64,000 nucleotides of DNA, from contig NZ_JAAGOA010000004.1 in NCBI RefSeq assembly GCF_010550675.1, forward strand, positions 62,001-126,000. The letters run 5' to 3'. The position numbers and the translations under genes are program-made. Each line of letters starts with the position of its first letter. Positions within the stretch are counted from its first letter, which is position 1. This DNA comes from Phytoactinopolyspora halotolerans. GTDB taxonomy: Bacteria > Actinomycetota > Actinomycetes > Jiangellales > Jiangellaceae. Positions 45,382 to 54,257 of the stretch are shown piece after piece. The notes beneath the pieces were generated by a model. The model was not told where the DNA came from. It saw only the letters and a list, made by a program, of their open reading frames with translations, and did not search any database.

Positions 45382-48300
45382 TCACGCGTCGAGGATGGGC
45401 GCGGCCAGGTCGCGGACGGTCGCAAGAGTGACCTCATGGCCCCGCCGCGCCGCCTCGGCATATCCCTCGTCCCCGAGGGCGGCGCGGGCCCGTCCCTCGA
45501 TCCGTGCGGCGTCGGGGGCGAACCGATCAGGCGCACCACGGATCGCGTCGGCTGCCGCCAGCATCGCGGCGGCCTCTGACGGGGACTCCATCCGCAACGC
45601 CTGGTCCGCGATGCCGACCAGCACCTGGCCCACGGTCGGTGCGTGCGTGGACTGCACCGCGAGGGCGAGTGCCTCGCTACGGCGGGCGCGCGCAGTCTCG
45701 TGTTCTCCTTCGGCGGCGTCGAGGTGGGCGGTCAGATCGAGAATCATCGCCTGGAACACCGCATGGACGTCGAAGTCACGCAACGCTGCCTCGGTCTCGG
45801 CGAGCAGTTTCCGCGCTGTGGCTACGTCCCCTTTCCATCGAGCCAGCTCGGCCTTGGCGAGCGCCAGCCCGGCGAGTCCGTCCGGCCAGGTGATCTGCCG
45901 CGCTTCCCGATCGGCCTCGGCCTCTGCCTCGGCACTGCCCCGAACGTCCCCGATCAGCCAGCGCAGCAGGATTTGCTTTCCGCGCATGAACAGCACATCT
46001 TCGACCATCCCCATCTCGATGACGACGTCGATGGCCTCCTCGTAATAGGCCAGGGCCGCGGCAAGATCACCGTTGAGGACGACCAGATCGGCCAGGGTGG
46101 TCAGGGCGAACGACAGTCCCCAACGTTCCCCGATGCTGCGGAACTCCGCTAACGCCATCTCGGCGTCGGTGGTCGCCCCGACCATGTCGTGTCCGAGGTT
46201 GTATTGCAGCCGGGCGCGGTTGAGCCGGGCCATCGCCCGCACCCATGGGTCGGTATCGGTGAGCAGGTCATCCACGATGTATTCCCCAGCGGGGGCTCCG
46301 TCGGCCGCAGCACGGGCCATCTCGCCCAGCGGCCGCAAGAACCGCAGCAACGGACTGCCGTCCTGCGCCGACAGGTCGAGATCCGCTACCTGGTCGAGCC
46401 ATTTCTGTGCGGTGCGTTCATCGCCGATTCCCGCGGTGGAGAAGACCGCGGCGACCGCGCAGGCTCCCGCCCGCGCCGTGTCGGCGACCTCGCCCGGCAG
46501 CTCCAGCGCCGCCTCGGCCATCTCGAGCCCCTCCACCTTGCGCCCGCTGACCCACCAGTACCAGCCGGCCGCGGCGACGAGCCGCACGGCCCGCTGGGCG
46601 TCGCCGACAGCCACCGCTTCGCGCAGCGCGCTGGTGAGGTTGTCGTGTTCCGCTGCGAGGCGGTCACGCCAGGCCAGCTGTTCGGCGCGGCGTAGGTGCG
46701 GATCGACGGTCTCGGCGAGTTCGATGAAGTAGTCCGCGTGCGCACGGCGGATCCGCTCGCGCTCGCCGGCCCCGTCGAGCCGTTCCAGGCAGTATGTCCG
46801 GATCGTCTCCAGCATCCGATAGCGCGGTGCGTCGTCGGTGTCGTCGCTGACTAACAGTGACTTGTCGGTCAACGTGACGAGCAGCTCCACCACCCGATCT
46901 GCGTCGACGGCGTCTCCGGCACATACTCGCTCAGCCGACTCGATCGTCGCTCCGCCGGTGAACAGAGCGAGCCTGCGCAACAGCACCCGTTCTTCGTCCG
47001 ACAGCAGCTCCCAGCTCCAGTCGACCACCGCCCGCAGCGTCCGGTGCTGCCGCGACGCCACCCGGCTGCCGGACGTGAGCAGCCGGAACCGGTCATCGAG
47101 CCGGTTCGCCAGCTGCTCCACGGTCATGGTGCGCAGCCGTGCCGCCGCGAGCTCGATGGCCAAAGGCATGCCGTCCAATGCCCGGCAGACGCGCACGACG
47201 GCCGCGGCGGTCTGCTCCGTCACCTCGAACCCGGGGCGTGCCGCGGCACCGCGATCGGCGAGCAGCCGGACGGCGGGATAGGACAGGGCCTCGGTGGCGG
47301 TCGCGTGCTCGGGCGGCAGCGAGAACGGCCGCACCGGCCATACGGACTCGCCGGCGATGCTGAGTGGCTCCCGGCTGGTGGCGAGGATGCGCAGGTGCGG
47401 GCACTGGCCCAGCAGTCTGTCCACCAGCGACGCCACCGCGTCGATCACATGCTCGCAGTTGTCCAGGACCAGCAAAGTGCGCCGGAGACGCAGCGCCGAC
47501 GCAAGCCGGCCGACCGGCTCGTCGACCGACGTCCAGCCGGCGATCGCCTGATCGCGCAACCCTAGGGCGGTCAGGATCGCCTGCGGAACGTCGGCGCCGT
47601 CTCGGACGGAGGCCAGCTCCACCAGCCACGTGCCGTCAGGTATCCGGTCGGTCAGCGTGCGCGCCGACTCGATCGACAGCCTGGTCTTGCCGGCGCCGCC
47701 GGGCCCGGTCAGGGTAACCAGCCGATGCCGGTCCACGAGCCTGCCGACCTCCACCACGTCCTCGTCTCGGCCGATGAAACTGGTCAGGCCGGCTCGCAGG
47801 TTGGTCTGCGGCCCGGACGTCAGCGGCCCGGACGCCTCCGACGACGGCGCCCGGTCCACCGTCCATGCCGATGGCGGTACCGCCTCCGACGACGGAGTCC
47901 CCGGGGCGGCCGCCGACCGCGCCGGCCCGGACCCCAACTCGCCTCTGAGTATCGCCGTATGCAGCGTGGACAGTTCCGCCGAAGGATCCGTACCCAGCGT
48001 GTCCGCGAGTTCTTGACGTGCGCTTTCATACGCCTGCAACGCCTCCGCGGGCCGACCGGCGGCACACAGGGACCGCATCAGGGACGCCACCAACCGTTCC
48101 CGCAGCGGATGCTCAGCGACCACGGTCGTCAGTTCCGTGGTGAGCTCTGCACCGCGTCCCAGCCGCAGATCCGCTTCCACCCGGTCCTCGATCGCCGCGA
48201 GCCGCATCTCGGCGAGACGTGCCGCTGGGCCCCGGAAGTAGTCCTTCTCCGCGACGTCCGACAGCGCAGCGCCACGCCACAGATCCAGCGCCTCACGCAG

Positions 48301-48666
48301 CAGGTGGGCTGCCGTCTCGGGTTCGCCGGCGCGCGCGGCGGCCCGTCCGGCGGTGGTCATCCGCTCGAAGCGCACCACGTCCACCGCATCCGGCTCTATC
48401 GCCAGCCGGTACCCGGACGCGTGGACCTGGATCACGGAGTCCGGCAATACCCGGCGCAGTCTGGACACCAGCGCCTGGACCGCGTTCACCGCCCGCTCCG
48501 GCGGCTCGTCCGCCCAGATAGCCTCGACGAGTCGCGACGTGGAGATCACCCGACCGGGCTCCAGGGCAAGAGCGATCAGCAGCGTGCGCAGCCGCAGACC
48601 GCCCACCTGGACAGCGACGTCACCGTCGGCACGGACCTCGAGCGGGCCCAGCATTGCGATCTGCAC
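45382..48666 (-). CDS. AfsR/SARP family transcriptional regulator with ATPase and TPR domains
   Basis: A protein of about 1094 residues. The N-terminal OmpR-type DNA-binding domain (residues 1-95) begins MQIAMLGPLEVRADG and is followed by the bacterial transcriptional activation domain (about 100-245). A linker leads to an NB-ARC ATPase: Walker A GPGGAGKTR (about 319), Walker B TLLVLDNCEHV (about 400), and LATSREPLSIAGE with GMPLAIELAAARLR later. The C-terminal half is TPR-like helices. Such regulators often activate secondary metabolism or transporter genes. GTG 48666 and ATG 48705 are both possible starts. It is divergent from a sigma-factor gene. The DrrAB-like exporter is convergent and could be a target, but this is inference. 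Confidence 0.9.
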   Translation of the reverse strand: MQIAMLGPLEVRADGDVAVQVGGLRLRTLLIALALEPGRVISTSRLVEAIWADEPPERAVNAVQALVSRLRRVLPDSVIQVHASGYRLAIEPDAVDVVRFERMTTAGRAAARAGEPETAAHLLREALDLWRGAALSDVAEKDYFRGPAARLAEMRLAAIEDRVEADLRLGRGAELTTELTTVVAEHPLRERLVASLMRSLCAAGRPAEALQAYESARQELADTLGTDPSAELSTLHTAILRGELGSGPARSAAAPGTPSSEAVPPSAWTVDRAPSSEASGPLTSGPQTNLRAGLTSFIGRDEDVVEVGRLVDRHRLVTLTGPGGAGKTRLSIESARTLTDRIPDGTWLVELASVRDGADVPQAILTALGLRDQAIAGWTSVDEPVGRLASALRLRRTLLVLDNCEHVIDAVASLVDRLLGQCPHLRILATSREPLSIAGESVWPVRPFSLPPEHATATEALSYPAVRLLADRGAAARPGFEVTEQTAAAVVRVCRALDGMPLAIELAAARLRTMTVEQLANRLDDRFRLLTSGSRVASRQHRTLRAVVDWSWELLSDEERVLLRRLALFTGGATIESAERVCAGDAVDADRVVELLVTLTDKSLLVSDDTDDAPRYRMLETIRTYCLERLDGAGERERIRRAHADYFIELAETVDPHLRRAEQLAWRDRLAAEHDNLTSALREAVAVGDAQRAVRLVAAAGWYWWVSGRKVEGLEMAEAALELPGEVADTARAGACAVAAVFSTAGIGDERTAQKWLDQVADLDLSAQDGSPLLRFLRPLGEMARAAADGAPAGEYIVDDLLTDTDPWVRAMARLNRARLQYNLGHDMVGATTDAEMALAEFRSIGERWGLSFALTTLADLVVLNGDLAAALAYYEEAIDVVIEMGMVEDVLFMRGKQILLRWLIGDVRGSAEAEAEADREARQITWPDGLAGLALAKAELARWKGDVATARKLLAETEAALRDFDVHAVFQAMILDLTAHLDAAEGEHETARARRSEALALAVQSTHAPTVGQVLVGIADQALRMESPSEAAAMLAAADAIRGAPDRFAPDAARIEGRARAALGDEGYAEAARRGHEVTLATVRDLAAPILDA

Positions 48667-48777
48667 GTCACCGATTGTGCCAAGAGGTCCGGGATACCGA
48701 GCCATGGCGCATCGGCGCCTGTGCGTCGTGGGCGAAGAAGAAAGCGCGCCGCATGCAACCCGGGAGACCATGTCTGC

Positions 48778-49359
48778 GTGTCTCGAGACGTGAACGCACG
48801 GTCAGCCGTCCCGCGGGACAACGTCGCCGCCCCGGGAGCAGAAGAGAGCTTCGAGAGCTGGGTGCGGGCCAGCAGCGCCCGCCTCAGACGACTCGCGTAC
48901 CTGCTGACCGGGGACCTCGACCAGGCCGAAGACCTGCTGCAGTCGGCCTACGCCAAGGTGCTGCCGCGCTGGCGGAAGGTCTCCGCGTACGACTCTCCCG
49001 AGGCGTACATGTACCGGGTGATGGTCAACCTGAGGACGTCGTGGTGGCGCCGCTCGCGCAACCGGGAGTGGTCCACCGACGAGATCCCCGAGGAACCCTG
49101 GCGCGCGGGCACGCCGGACGAGAGCGACGCGGTCGTCCAATCCCAGGTCTTGCTGGCGGCGTTGCGGGCGCTGCCGGAGCGACAACGGGCCGCGGTGGTG
49201 CTGCGGCACTGGTGTGATCTCTCCGAGGCGGAGACCGCGCACGCGATGAGCTGCTCGGTCGGCACGGTCAAGAGCAACGCATCCCGGGGCCTGGCGCACC
49301 TGCGCGCCGCCCTGGCCCAGACTCCAGAATCCGGCACACGGAGAAGTGACCTCCGATGA
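48778..49359 (+). CDS. SigE-family RNA polymerase sigma factor (second)
   Basis: A 193-residue sigma factor. Region 2 reads SFESWVRASSARLRRLAYLLTGDLDQAEDLLQSAYAKVLPRWRK. Region 4 is LLAALRALPERQRAAVVLRHWCDLSEAETAHAMSCSVGTVKSNASRGLAHL, with the HTH. It fits the SigE70-like ECF group. GTG 48778 has GGGAG about 11 bases upstream; GTG 48790 is an alternative. The next gene overlaps by 4 bases and encodes a single-pass protein, the likely membrane partner. Confidence 0.9.
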   Translation: MSRDVNARSAVPRDNVAAPGAEESFESWVRASSARLRRLAYLLTGDLDQAEDLLQSAYAKVLPRWRKVSAYDSPEAYMYRVMVNLRTSWWRRSRNREWSTDEIPEEPWRAGTPDESDAVVQSQVLLAALRALPERQRAAVVLRHWCDLSEAETAHAMSCSVGTVKSNASRGLAHLRAALAQTPESGTRRSDLR

Positions 49360-50246
49360 ACACACCTGACCCCATGTTCGAGGCGCTCGACCGCCTCGCC
49401 CGCGCCGCCGACTCCAGGCCGGCCGGCGACCCGATGCCGGGCATCGTCCGCAAGGCCCGCGCCAACCGCCGTCGCGCCAACGCCCTGGTGGCCGGTGGCC
49501 TCGTCGCCGTCGCGGCCGCCGGCTTCGGCCTCTCGTCCGTGGTCGGCGTGCCCCAGCTGAGCCGCGAACCCGGCTACGCCGAGACCCCGACGATGTCGCC
49601 CAGCCCGATCCCCACCCCGACTCCCAGCAGGTCGCCGTCGTCGTCACCCGACGAGCCCGACCTCGGCGAATACGACGGGGCCGACGCCGACGTCGACGGT
49701 GACGGCGCGGCGGACGCGACCCGGATCCTGGTTCCCGCGCACATCCTGGCCCTCGCCGGCGTTCCCGAGGACGGCGTCCGCGTTCCCGAGGACGTGAGCG
49801 TGACCAGCGACGACGTGCGGCTCCAGGTCGAGTTCGCCGCGGGCGGCACGGCCGAAGTACGCCTCGGCCGGACACTCGCCCCGACCATCGTCGGGACCCC
49901 GGACCTGGACGGGAACGGCACCGCCGACGTGGTGCTGGCCTTCAGCGGCGGCGACTCCGGCTGGCTCAAGATCTTCACCTGGGACGACGGCACCGTGGTC
50001 CAGGCCGAACCCGCCGACGGCTCACCGCCGGAACTCGTCAACGAAGGCGACCTGTTCATCGCACCGGGCGTCGCCAGCTCGATCCTGGCTGACGGGGAAC
50101 TGATCAGCTGGGTCGACGCCACCGACCCGCCCTCGGACGAGGTGCGGGTGTGGACCTGGCGGCTCGAACAGAACCGGCTGGTCGCGACCGAGGCGGATGA
50201 GGTGCAGTGCTTCAGCCGCGAGGACCAGCGCCCGCGGCCCTGCTGA
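49356..50246 (+). CDS. Single-pass membrane protein with DxDxDG repeats, probable sigma-factor partner
   Basis: A 296-residue protein. A cytoplasmic tail (FEALDRLARAADSRPAGDPMPGIVRKARANRRR, residues 8-40) precedes one membrane segment (ANALVAGGLVAVAAAGFGLSSVVG). A Pro/Ser/Thr linker and a C-terminal extracytoplasmic domain follow. The domain contains two DxDxDG/DxDGNG loops (ADADVDGDGAAD and TPDLDGNGTADVVLAF), as in calcium-binding FG-GAP-like propeller repeats. ATG 49356 overlaps the sigma-factor stop (ATGA). The layout is that of an anti-sigma-like sensor. I do not recognise a known family for the outer domain. Confidence 0.72.
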   Translation: MNTPDPMFEALDRLARAADSRPAGDPMPGIVRKARANRRRANALVAGGLVAVAAAGFGLSSVVGVPQLSREPGYAETPTMSPSPIPTPTPSRSPSSSPDEPDLGEYDGADADVDGDGAADATRILVPAHILALAGVPEDGVRVPEDVSVTSDDVRLQVEFAAGGTAEVRLGRTLAPTIVGTPDLDGNGTADVVLAFSGGDSGWLKIFTWDDGTVVQAEPADGSPPELVNEGDLFIAPGVASSILADGELISWVDATDPPSDEVRVWTWRLEQNRLVATEADEVQCFSREDQRPRPC

Positions 50247-50252
50247 CCCGCT

Positions 50253-51401
50253 TCAGCGGCGTAGGCTCAGGCGGAAGACGCTGCCGTCGCCGTCCGGCCC
50301 GGGCGAAGCGACCGTGAGGTTCCCACCGTGGGCGAGCGCGATCTGGCGGGCGATCGGCAGCCCGAGCCCCATGCCGTCCCCGGCGGCAGCGCCGTGTTCG
50401 GCGTTGTGTCCCCGCCACCGTCGTTGGAAGATCCGCTCCTGCTCCTCGGCGGGCACGCCGGGGCCGTGATCGGTGACGACGACGGTGGCCTGGTCACCCG
50501 TGGACTCGACGTCGACGTGAACGGTGGATCCGCCGGGGGAGTGCCGGATCGCGTTGTCGATGAGGTTGGACACGGCACGCCGCACCGTGGCCACGTCGAC
50601 GGGGCAGACGAGCCGGGCCGGCCCGGCCACCCGGACGTCGATCTCCCGGGCCGTCGCCAGCACGGCGGCATCGTCCACGACGCCCCGCACGATCGTCACC
50701 AGATCCGCCGGTTGCCGGTCGAGGGTGCGAGCCCTGCCGCGTGCGTCGACGAGCAGTTCGTCGACGGTGGCGCGCAACCGTTCGGCCGTACGTCTCGACC
50801 GCTCCAGCCCTTCCCGGTAGACGTCGACGCTGGGATCCGGGTGTGCGAGCAGCACCTCGGCGTTGGTGGTCAGCACGGAGAGCGGGACGCGGATCTCGTG
50901 GCTGGTCTCCTCGATGAGATGTCGCTGAGTCTCCGCCGCATGTTCGAGGCGGTCCAGCATGGCGTCGAAGCCGGCGGCGAGCGCGACGACCTCCGTCGGG
51001 CCGCGCTCGAGCCCGATGCGCCGGCTCAGGTCGGTCTCCTCGATCTCCTCCGCGACGGCACGGATCCGCTCGATCGGCCGCACCGCCCGCCCCGCCCACC
51101 ACCAGGCCAGCCCGGCAGCCACCGGTCCGAGCGCGACGACGGTCCAGGTCACCGAGGCGGACCGGTCGCTTGACGTGCTCCGGGTCTCGACACCGTTCTC
51201 CACCCGCACGTCCGTGTCCGTCTCGGTCGCCAGGATGACGCCGAACAGGAGCAGCGCCGGGAGATAGATCGCGAGGAATCCCAGCACGGCGAGGCGCACC
51301 CGCAGCGAGGCCCACGCGTTGCCGATGCGAGCGGGGCCGCGTGACGAGGACCGATCCGGTGGCGCTTGCGAGGGCGGCGTGGCCTCATGCCGGGTGTTCA
51401 C
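50253..51401 (-). CDS. Two-component sensor histidine kinase
   Basis: A 382-residue kinase with two membrane segments (about residues 35-58 and 84-104) around a short extracellular loop. A HAMP domain (AGRAVRPIERIRAVAEEIEETDLSRRI) precedes the HisKA box ETSHEIRVPLSVL (His about 164). The ATPase domain has the N box LIDNAIRHSPGG, the G1 box TDHGPGVPAEEQERIF and G2 GDGMGLGLPIARQIA. GTG 51401 overlaps the response-regulator stop (GTGA), so both genes form one operon. Signal unknown; the very short loop suggests sensing within the membrane. Confidence 0.93.
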   Translation of the reverse strand: MNTRHEATPPSQAPPDRSSSRGPARIGNAWASLRVRLAVLGFLAIYLPALLLFGVILATETDTDVRVENGVETRSTSSDRSASVTWTVVALGPVAAGLAWWWAGRAVRPIERIRAVAEEIEETDLSRRIGLERGPTEVVALAAGFDAMLDRLEHAAETQRHLIEETSHEIRVPLSVLTTNAEVLLAHPDPSVDVYREGLERSRRTAERLRATVDELLVDARGRARTLDRQPADLVTIVRGVVDDAAVLATAREIDVRVAGPARLVCPVDVATVRRAVSNLIDNAIRHSPGGSTVHVDVESTGDQATVVVTDHGPGVPAEEQERIFQRRWRGHNAEHGAAAGDGMGLGLPIARQIALAHGGNLTVASPGPDGDGSVFRLSLRR

Positions 51402-52072
51402 GACTGCTCCTCCTTCAGCTGGTATCCCGCGCCGGTGACCGTGGTGATCAGGGGCGGTTCGCCGAGCTTCTTCCGCAACCGGCTGAGGATCACCCGGACG
51501 GATGCGGTGAACGGGTCCGCGTTCGCATCCCACACGTGTTCCAGCAGGTCCTCGGCGGAGAGCAGCTCGCCCGGATGGTGCATGAAGTAGCGCAGCAGCG
51601 AATACTCGCGCGCGGTGAGCTTCAACTCGACGCCGGCCCGCCAAGCCCGGTGCGTGGCGAGGTCGAGGGTCAGCTCGCCGACGTCCAACGTGGAGCCGTG
51701 GTCGTCGCCGCGGCGACCCAGAGCACGGATCCTGGCCACCAGCTCCGCGAAACTGAACGGCTTGACCAGGTAGTCGTCCGCGCCGGCGTCCAGGCCGGCC
51801 ACCCGGTCCTCGACCGCGTCCCGGGCGGTCAGCGCGAGTGTCCGCCGCGGCCGGTTCAGGTCCGGGTCGCCGGCCAGCCGCCGGATCAGGTCGAGACCGT
51901 CGCCGTCGGGCAGGGTGAGGTCGATGCAGCCGACGTCGTACGAGGTGGTCCGCAACAGTTCCTCCGCGCCGGCATAGGTGTCCACCACGTCGACGGCATA
52001 GGACTCGTTGCGGAGCCCCAGCGCCACGACGTCGGCGAGGTCGGCGTCGTCCTCCAGCAGCAGGATGCGCAT
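51398..52072 (-). CDS. OmpR/PhoB family response regulator
   Basis: A 224-residue regulator. The receiver begins MRILLLEDDADLADVVALGL, with a phospho-acceptor Asp in YDVGCIDLTLPDGDGL (about residue 51) and the conserved Lys in ADDYLVKPFSFAELV. The winged-helix effector domain (about 130-222) has TAREYSLLRYFMHHPGELLSAEDLLEHVWD and SVRVILSRLRKKLG. It is co-transcribed with the kinase gene downstream. Targets are unknown; the convergent serine-hydrolase gene is only 27 bp away on the same strand upstream. Confidence 0.94.
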   Translation of the reverse strand: MRILLLEDDADLADVVALGLRNESYAVDVVDTYAGAEELLRTTSYDVGCIDLTLPDGDGLDLIRRLAGDPDLNRPRRTLALTARDAVEDRVAGLDAGADDYLVKPFSFAELVARIRALGRRGDDHGSTLDVGELTLDLATHRAWRAGVELKLTAREYSLLRYFMHHPGELLSAEDLLEHVWDANADPFTASVRVILSRLRKKLGEPPLITTVTGAGYQLKEEQS

Positions 52073-52099
52073 GACATGAGTCTCCCAGCGTTCGACGGG

Positions 52100-54049
52100 T
52101 CAGTCGGTCGGTTCGGAGGCGTTGTCCGCTACGGTCGTCGTGCCATGAGGGCCGGTGATGGTCATGCTGCCGCCGTCGAAGGCCACGGTCACCTCCGGCC
52201 CGGTCCCGGTCGGGTCGTCCGGCCGGAAACGGCCGTCGTCGCCGGCACGCAGCGTGACGGCCGGTGGCTCTGCCGGGCCGTCGACCGCGCCGATGCCTCC
52301 GTGCTCGTCGAGTGCGTACCACAGCATGAACGTTTCCGAGCCGGTGACCACGGTGACGTACGTGCGCAGTTCGCCCTCGGCGGTGATCGTCCCGGCGAGT
52401 TCGACGTCGTCGACCGGGCCCAGATCGGACTCGAGAAGCTCAAGCTCCTCTCGCCCCTCCTGAGTCTCGCCCGCCAGCAGGGACAGCACGGCCTGCTCGT
52501 GCGCCGCGACGTCGTCGGCGGTGAAACGGCCGGACACCGGGAACAGGGCGGCGACAGCGTCGGCACCGATGGCCGAGATCTCCAGCCCGTCGTCGCGCTC
52601 CCGGGCCGAGAAGGATCCGCCGGTCTCCAGCCGGTAGGTACCGGCGACGTCCGCCGGGTCGGTTCGGCTGGGCGAGCCGTCCTCGTCGGTTGATCCGTCT
52701 CCGTCGGACGAGCCATCCCCGTCGGTTGAGCTGTCACTGTCGGGTGATCCGGTGTCACGGGAGGAACCTTCCGGTTCCGGCAGCGGCTCACCGGCGATGA
52801 GCGACGGACCGATCTTCTGAACCAGCTGCTCGGCCGTGATGTCCGGTGTGTTCGACGCGATCGTGATGACCTGTTCGGTTTCCGGCACCCATACGACGAC
52901 GACGTTGTGCCCGACGTCTCCGCCGCCACCCGCCGAGGCCAGGAACGGAGTGCCGAAGGCCGACTCGTCGAAGGCGACCCACCCGGGCATCTCAGACGTA
53001 CCATCGCCGTGATCGAAGACGGCGGTGCCGATCAGCTCGGTCGCCTCCGCGGAGAGAACGCCGCCGGTGAACAGCGCGTTCGTCCATGTCGCCAACTGCT
53101 CGGTGGTCATCGCCAGATCTCCGTTGCCGGCCACCGCCCAGTGCGGCCCGTCGAAGTCCCCCATCTGATCGGTCCGCCCACCGTCGAGGTAGCCGACCGC
53201 GCGTGGGCCGGGCGCCGCGGGCTCACCGTCCCAGAACCCACCGGTGACCTCCCCGGACGGACGCGAGAGTAGGCGTGTGGCCATGTACTCCCGGTAGTCC
53301 GTGCCCGACACGTGCTCGACGATCAGCGCGAGCAAGGTGTAGCCGGCGTTGGAGTACGCGTAGTCGGTGCCGGGCTCGAACGCAGACTCGAGCCCGCCGA
53401 TCGCCTCGATGGCGGCGTCGCGGCCCAGTGGCTCGTAGTCGTCGCCGTGCGAGCCGGTCAGGCCGCTGGTGTGCAGCAGAAGCTGCTCGATGGTGGCGTC
53501 GGCGACCGGCCCGTCGAGCTCGGTGAGCACGTCGCCCGCCCGGTCGTCGAGAGCCAGTGCGCCGTCGGCGACGAGGCCCAGGACGGCGGCCGCGGTGAAC
53601 GCCTTGGACACCGATCCGATCGCGAAGACGGTGTCGACGGTGTTCGGCGTCTCCGCTTCGGAGTCCGCCATCCCGTACGCGGCGACGCAGTCGGCTTCGC
53701 CGCCGGTCATGACGGTGATCGATCCGCTGAATCCGGCGTCGGCCCATGCACTCAGCGCCTTGTCGAGCTCCGGTTCGCACGCGTGCGCCGGCGTGCCTGT
53801 ACTGCCCTGATCAGTGCTCGAAGGCGCGGGTTCGGCTTCTGGGGTTTTGGTGTCCGTGGTGCAGGCGGCGGTGGCCAGCACGGCCACGGCGGCCACGGCA
53901 GCCGCTCTGGCTATTCCGGCCGTTCTGGCTGCTGTGCCCGCTGTGTCCGTTCTGCCCGCCCTTGCGGCTCCGGCCGCTGTGACCACCCTGGCCGCCCTGG
54001 CCGTTGCGGCCGCGGTGAACGTGATGAGCGAAATGAGACGTCTGTTCAT
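52100..54049 (-). CDS. Serine hydrolase lipoprotein (beta-lactamase/D-alanyl-D-alanine carboxypeptidase family)
   Basis: A 649-residue lipoprotein. An unusual low-complexity N-terminus of Ala/Arg/Thr/Gly repeats (about residues 10-50) precedes the hydrophobic core and lipobox VLATAAC. The serine-hydrolase domain (about 80-420) has the nucleophile motif SVSK, the YSN motif (AYSNAGYTLLAL) and HTSGLTGSH. A Ser/Asp/Gly-rich linker (DGDGSSDGDGSTDEDGS) leads to a C-terminal beta domain like the one found after some esterase-type serine hydrolases. It probably acts on peptidoglycan or a secreted ester. ATG 54049 gives the lipoprotein signal. Confidence 0.87.
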   Translation of the reverse strand: MNRRLISLITFTAAATARAARVVTAAGAARAGRTDTAGTAARTAGIARAAAVAAVAVLATAACTTDTKTPEAEPAPSSTDQGSTGTPAHACEPELDKALSAWADAGFSGSITVMTGGEADCVAAYGMADSEAETPNTVDTVFAIGSVSKAFTAAAVLGLVADGALALDDRAGDVLTELDGPVADATIEQLLLHTSGLTGSHGDDYEPLGRDAAIEAIGGLESAFEPGTDYAYSNAGYTLLALIVEHVSGTDYREYMATRLLSRPSGEVTGGFWDGEPAAPGPRAVGYLDGGRTDQMGDFDGPHWAVAGNGDLAMTTEQLATWTNALFTGGVLSAEATELIGTAVFDHGDGTSEMPGWVAFDESAFGTPFLASAGGGGDVGHNVVVVWVPETEQVITIASNTPDITAEQLVQKIGPSLIAGEPLPEPEGSSRDTGSPDSDSSTDGDGSSDGDGSTDEDGSPSRTDPADVAGTYRLETGGSFSARERDDGLEISAIGADAVAALFPVSGRFTADDVAAHEQAVLSLLAGETQEGREELELLESDLGPVDDVELAGTITAEGELRTYVTVVTGSETFMLWYALDEHGGIGAVDGPAEPPAVTLRAGDDGRFRPDDPTGTGPEVTVAFDGGSMTITGPHGTTTVADNASEPTD

Positions 54050-54190
54050 ACGCCCGAACGTACGTACACCGCCGCAAACGTGATGTAAACGCGGGACCGC
54101 CGCCCGCGAGGGGCGGGCACGCGTGAGGTGCGGGCACCCGCCAGGGTCGGGCACCCGCGGAGTTGGCGCCGCGGCACCGGCATGCCCCCG

Positions 54191-54257
54191 CTTCTTGAGC
54201 GTACGTAACGTTTGGCCGGCTGTTTTTTGGCCCCAAACGTTACGTACGCTCAACAAG
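54191..54257. repeat. Palindromic repeat with TTGAGCGTACGTAACG arms (copy 1)
   Basis: Arms 54191-54215 and 54233-54257 are complementary over 25 bp with one mismatch around a 17-base loop. The right arm holds the TAA (54240-54242) that ends the shifted frame of the decayed AbiEi-like gene, giving the C-terminal residues VERT. Related elements lie at 55337 and 57166. Confidence 0.75.
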
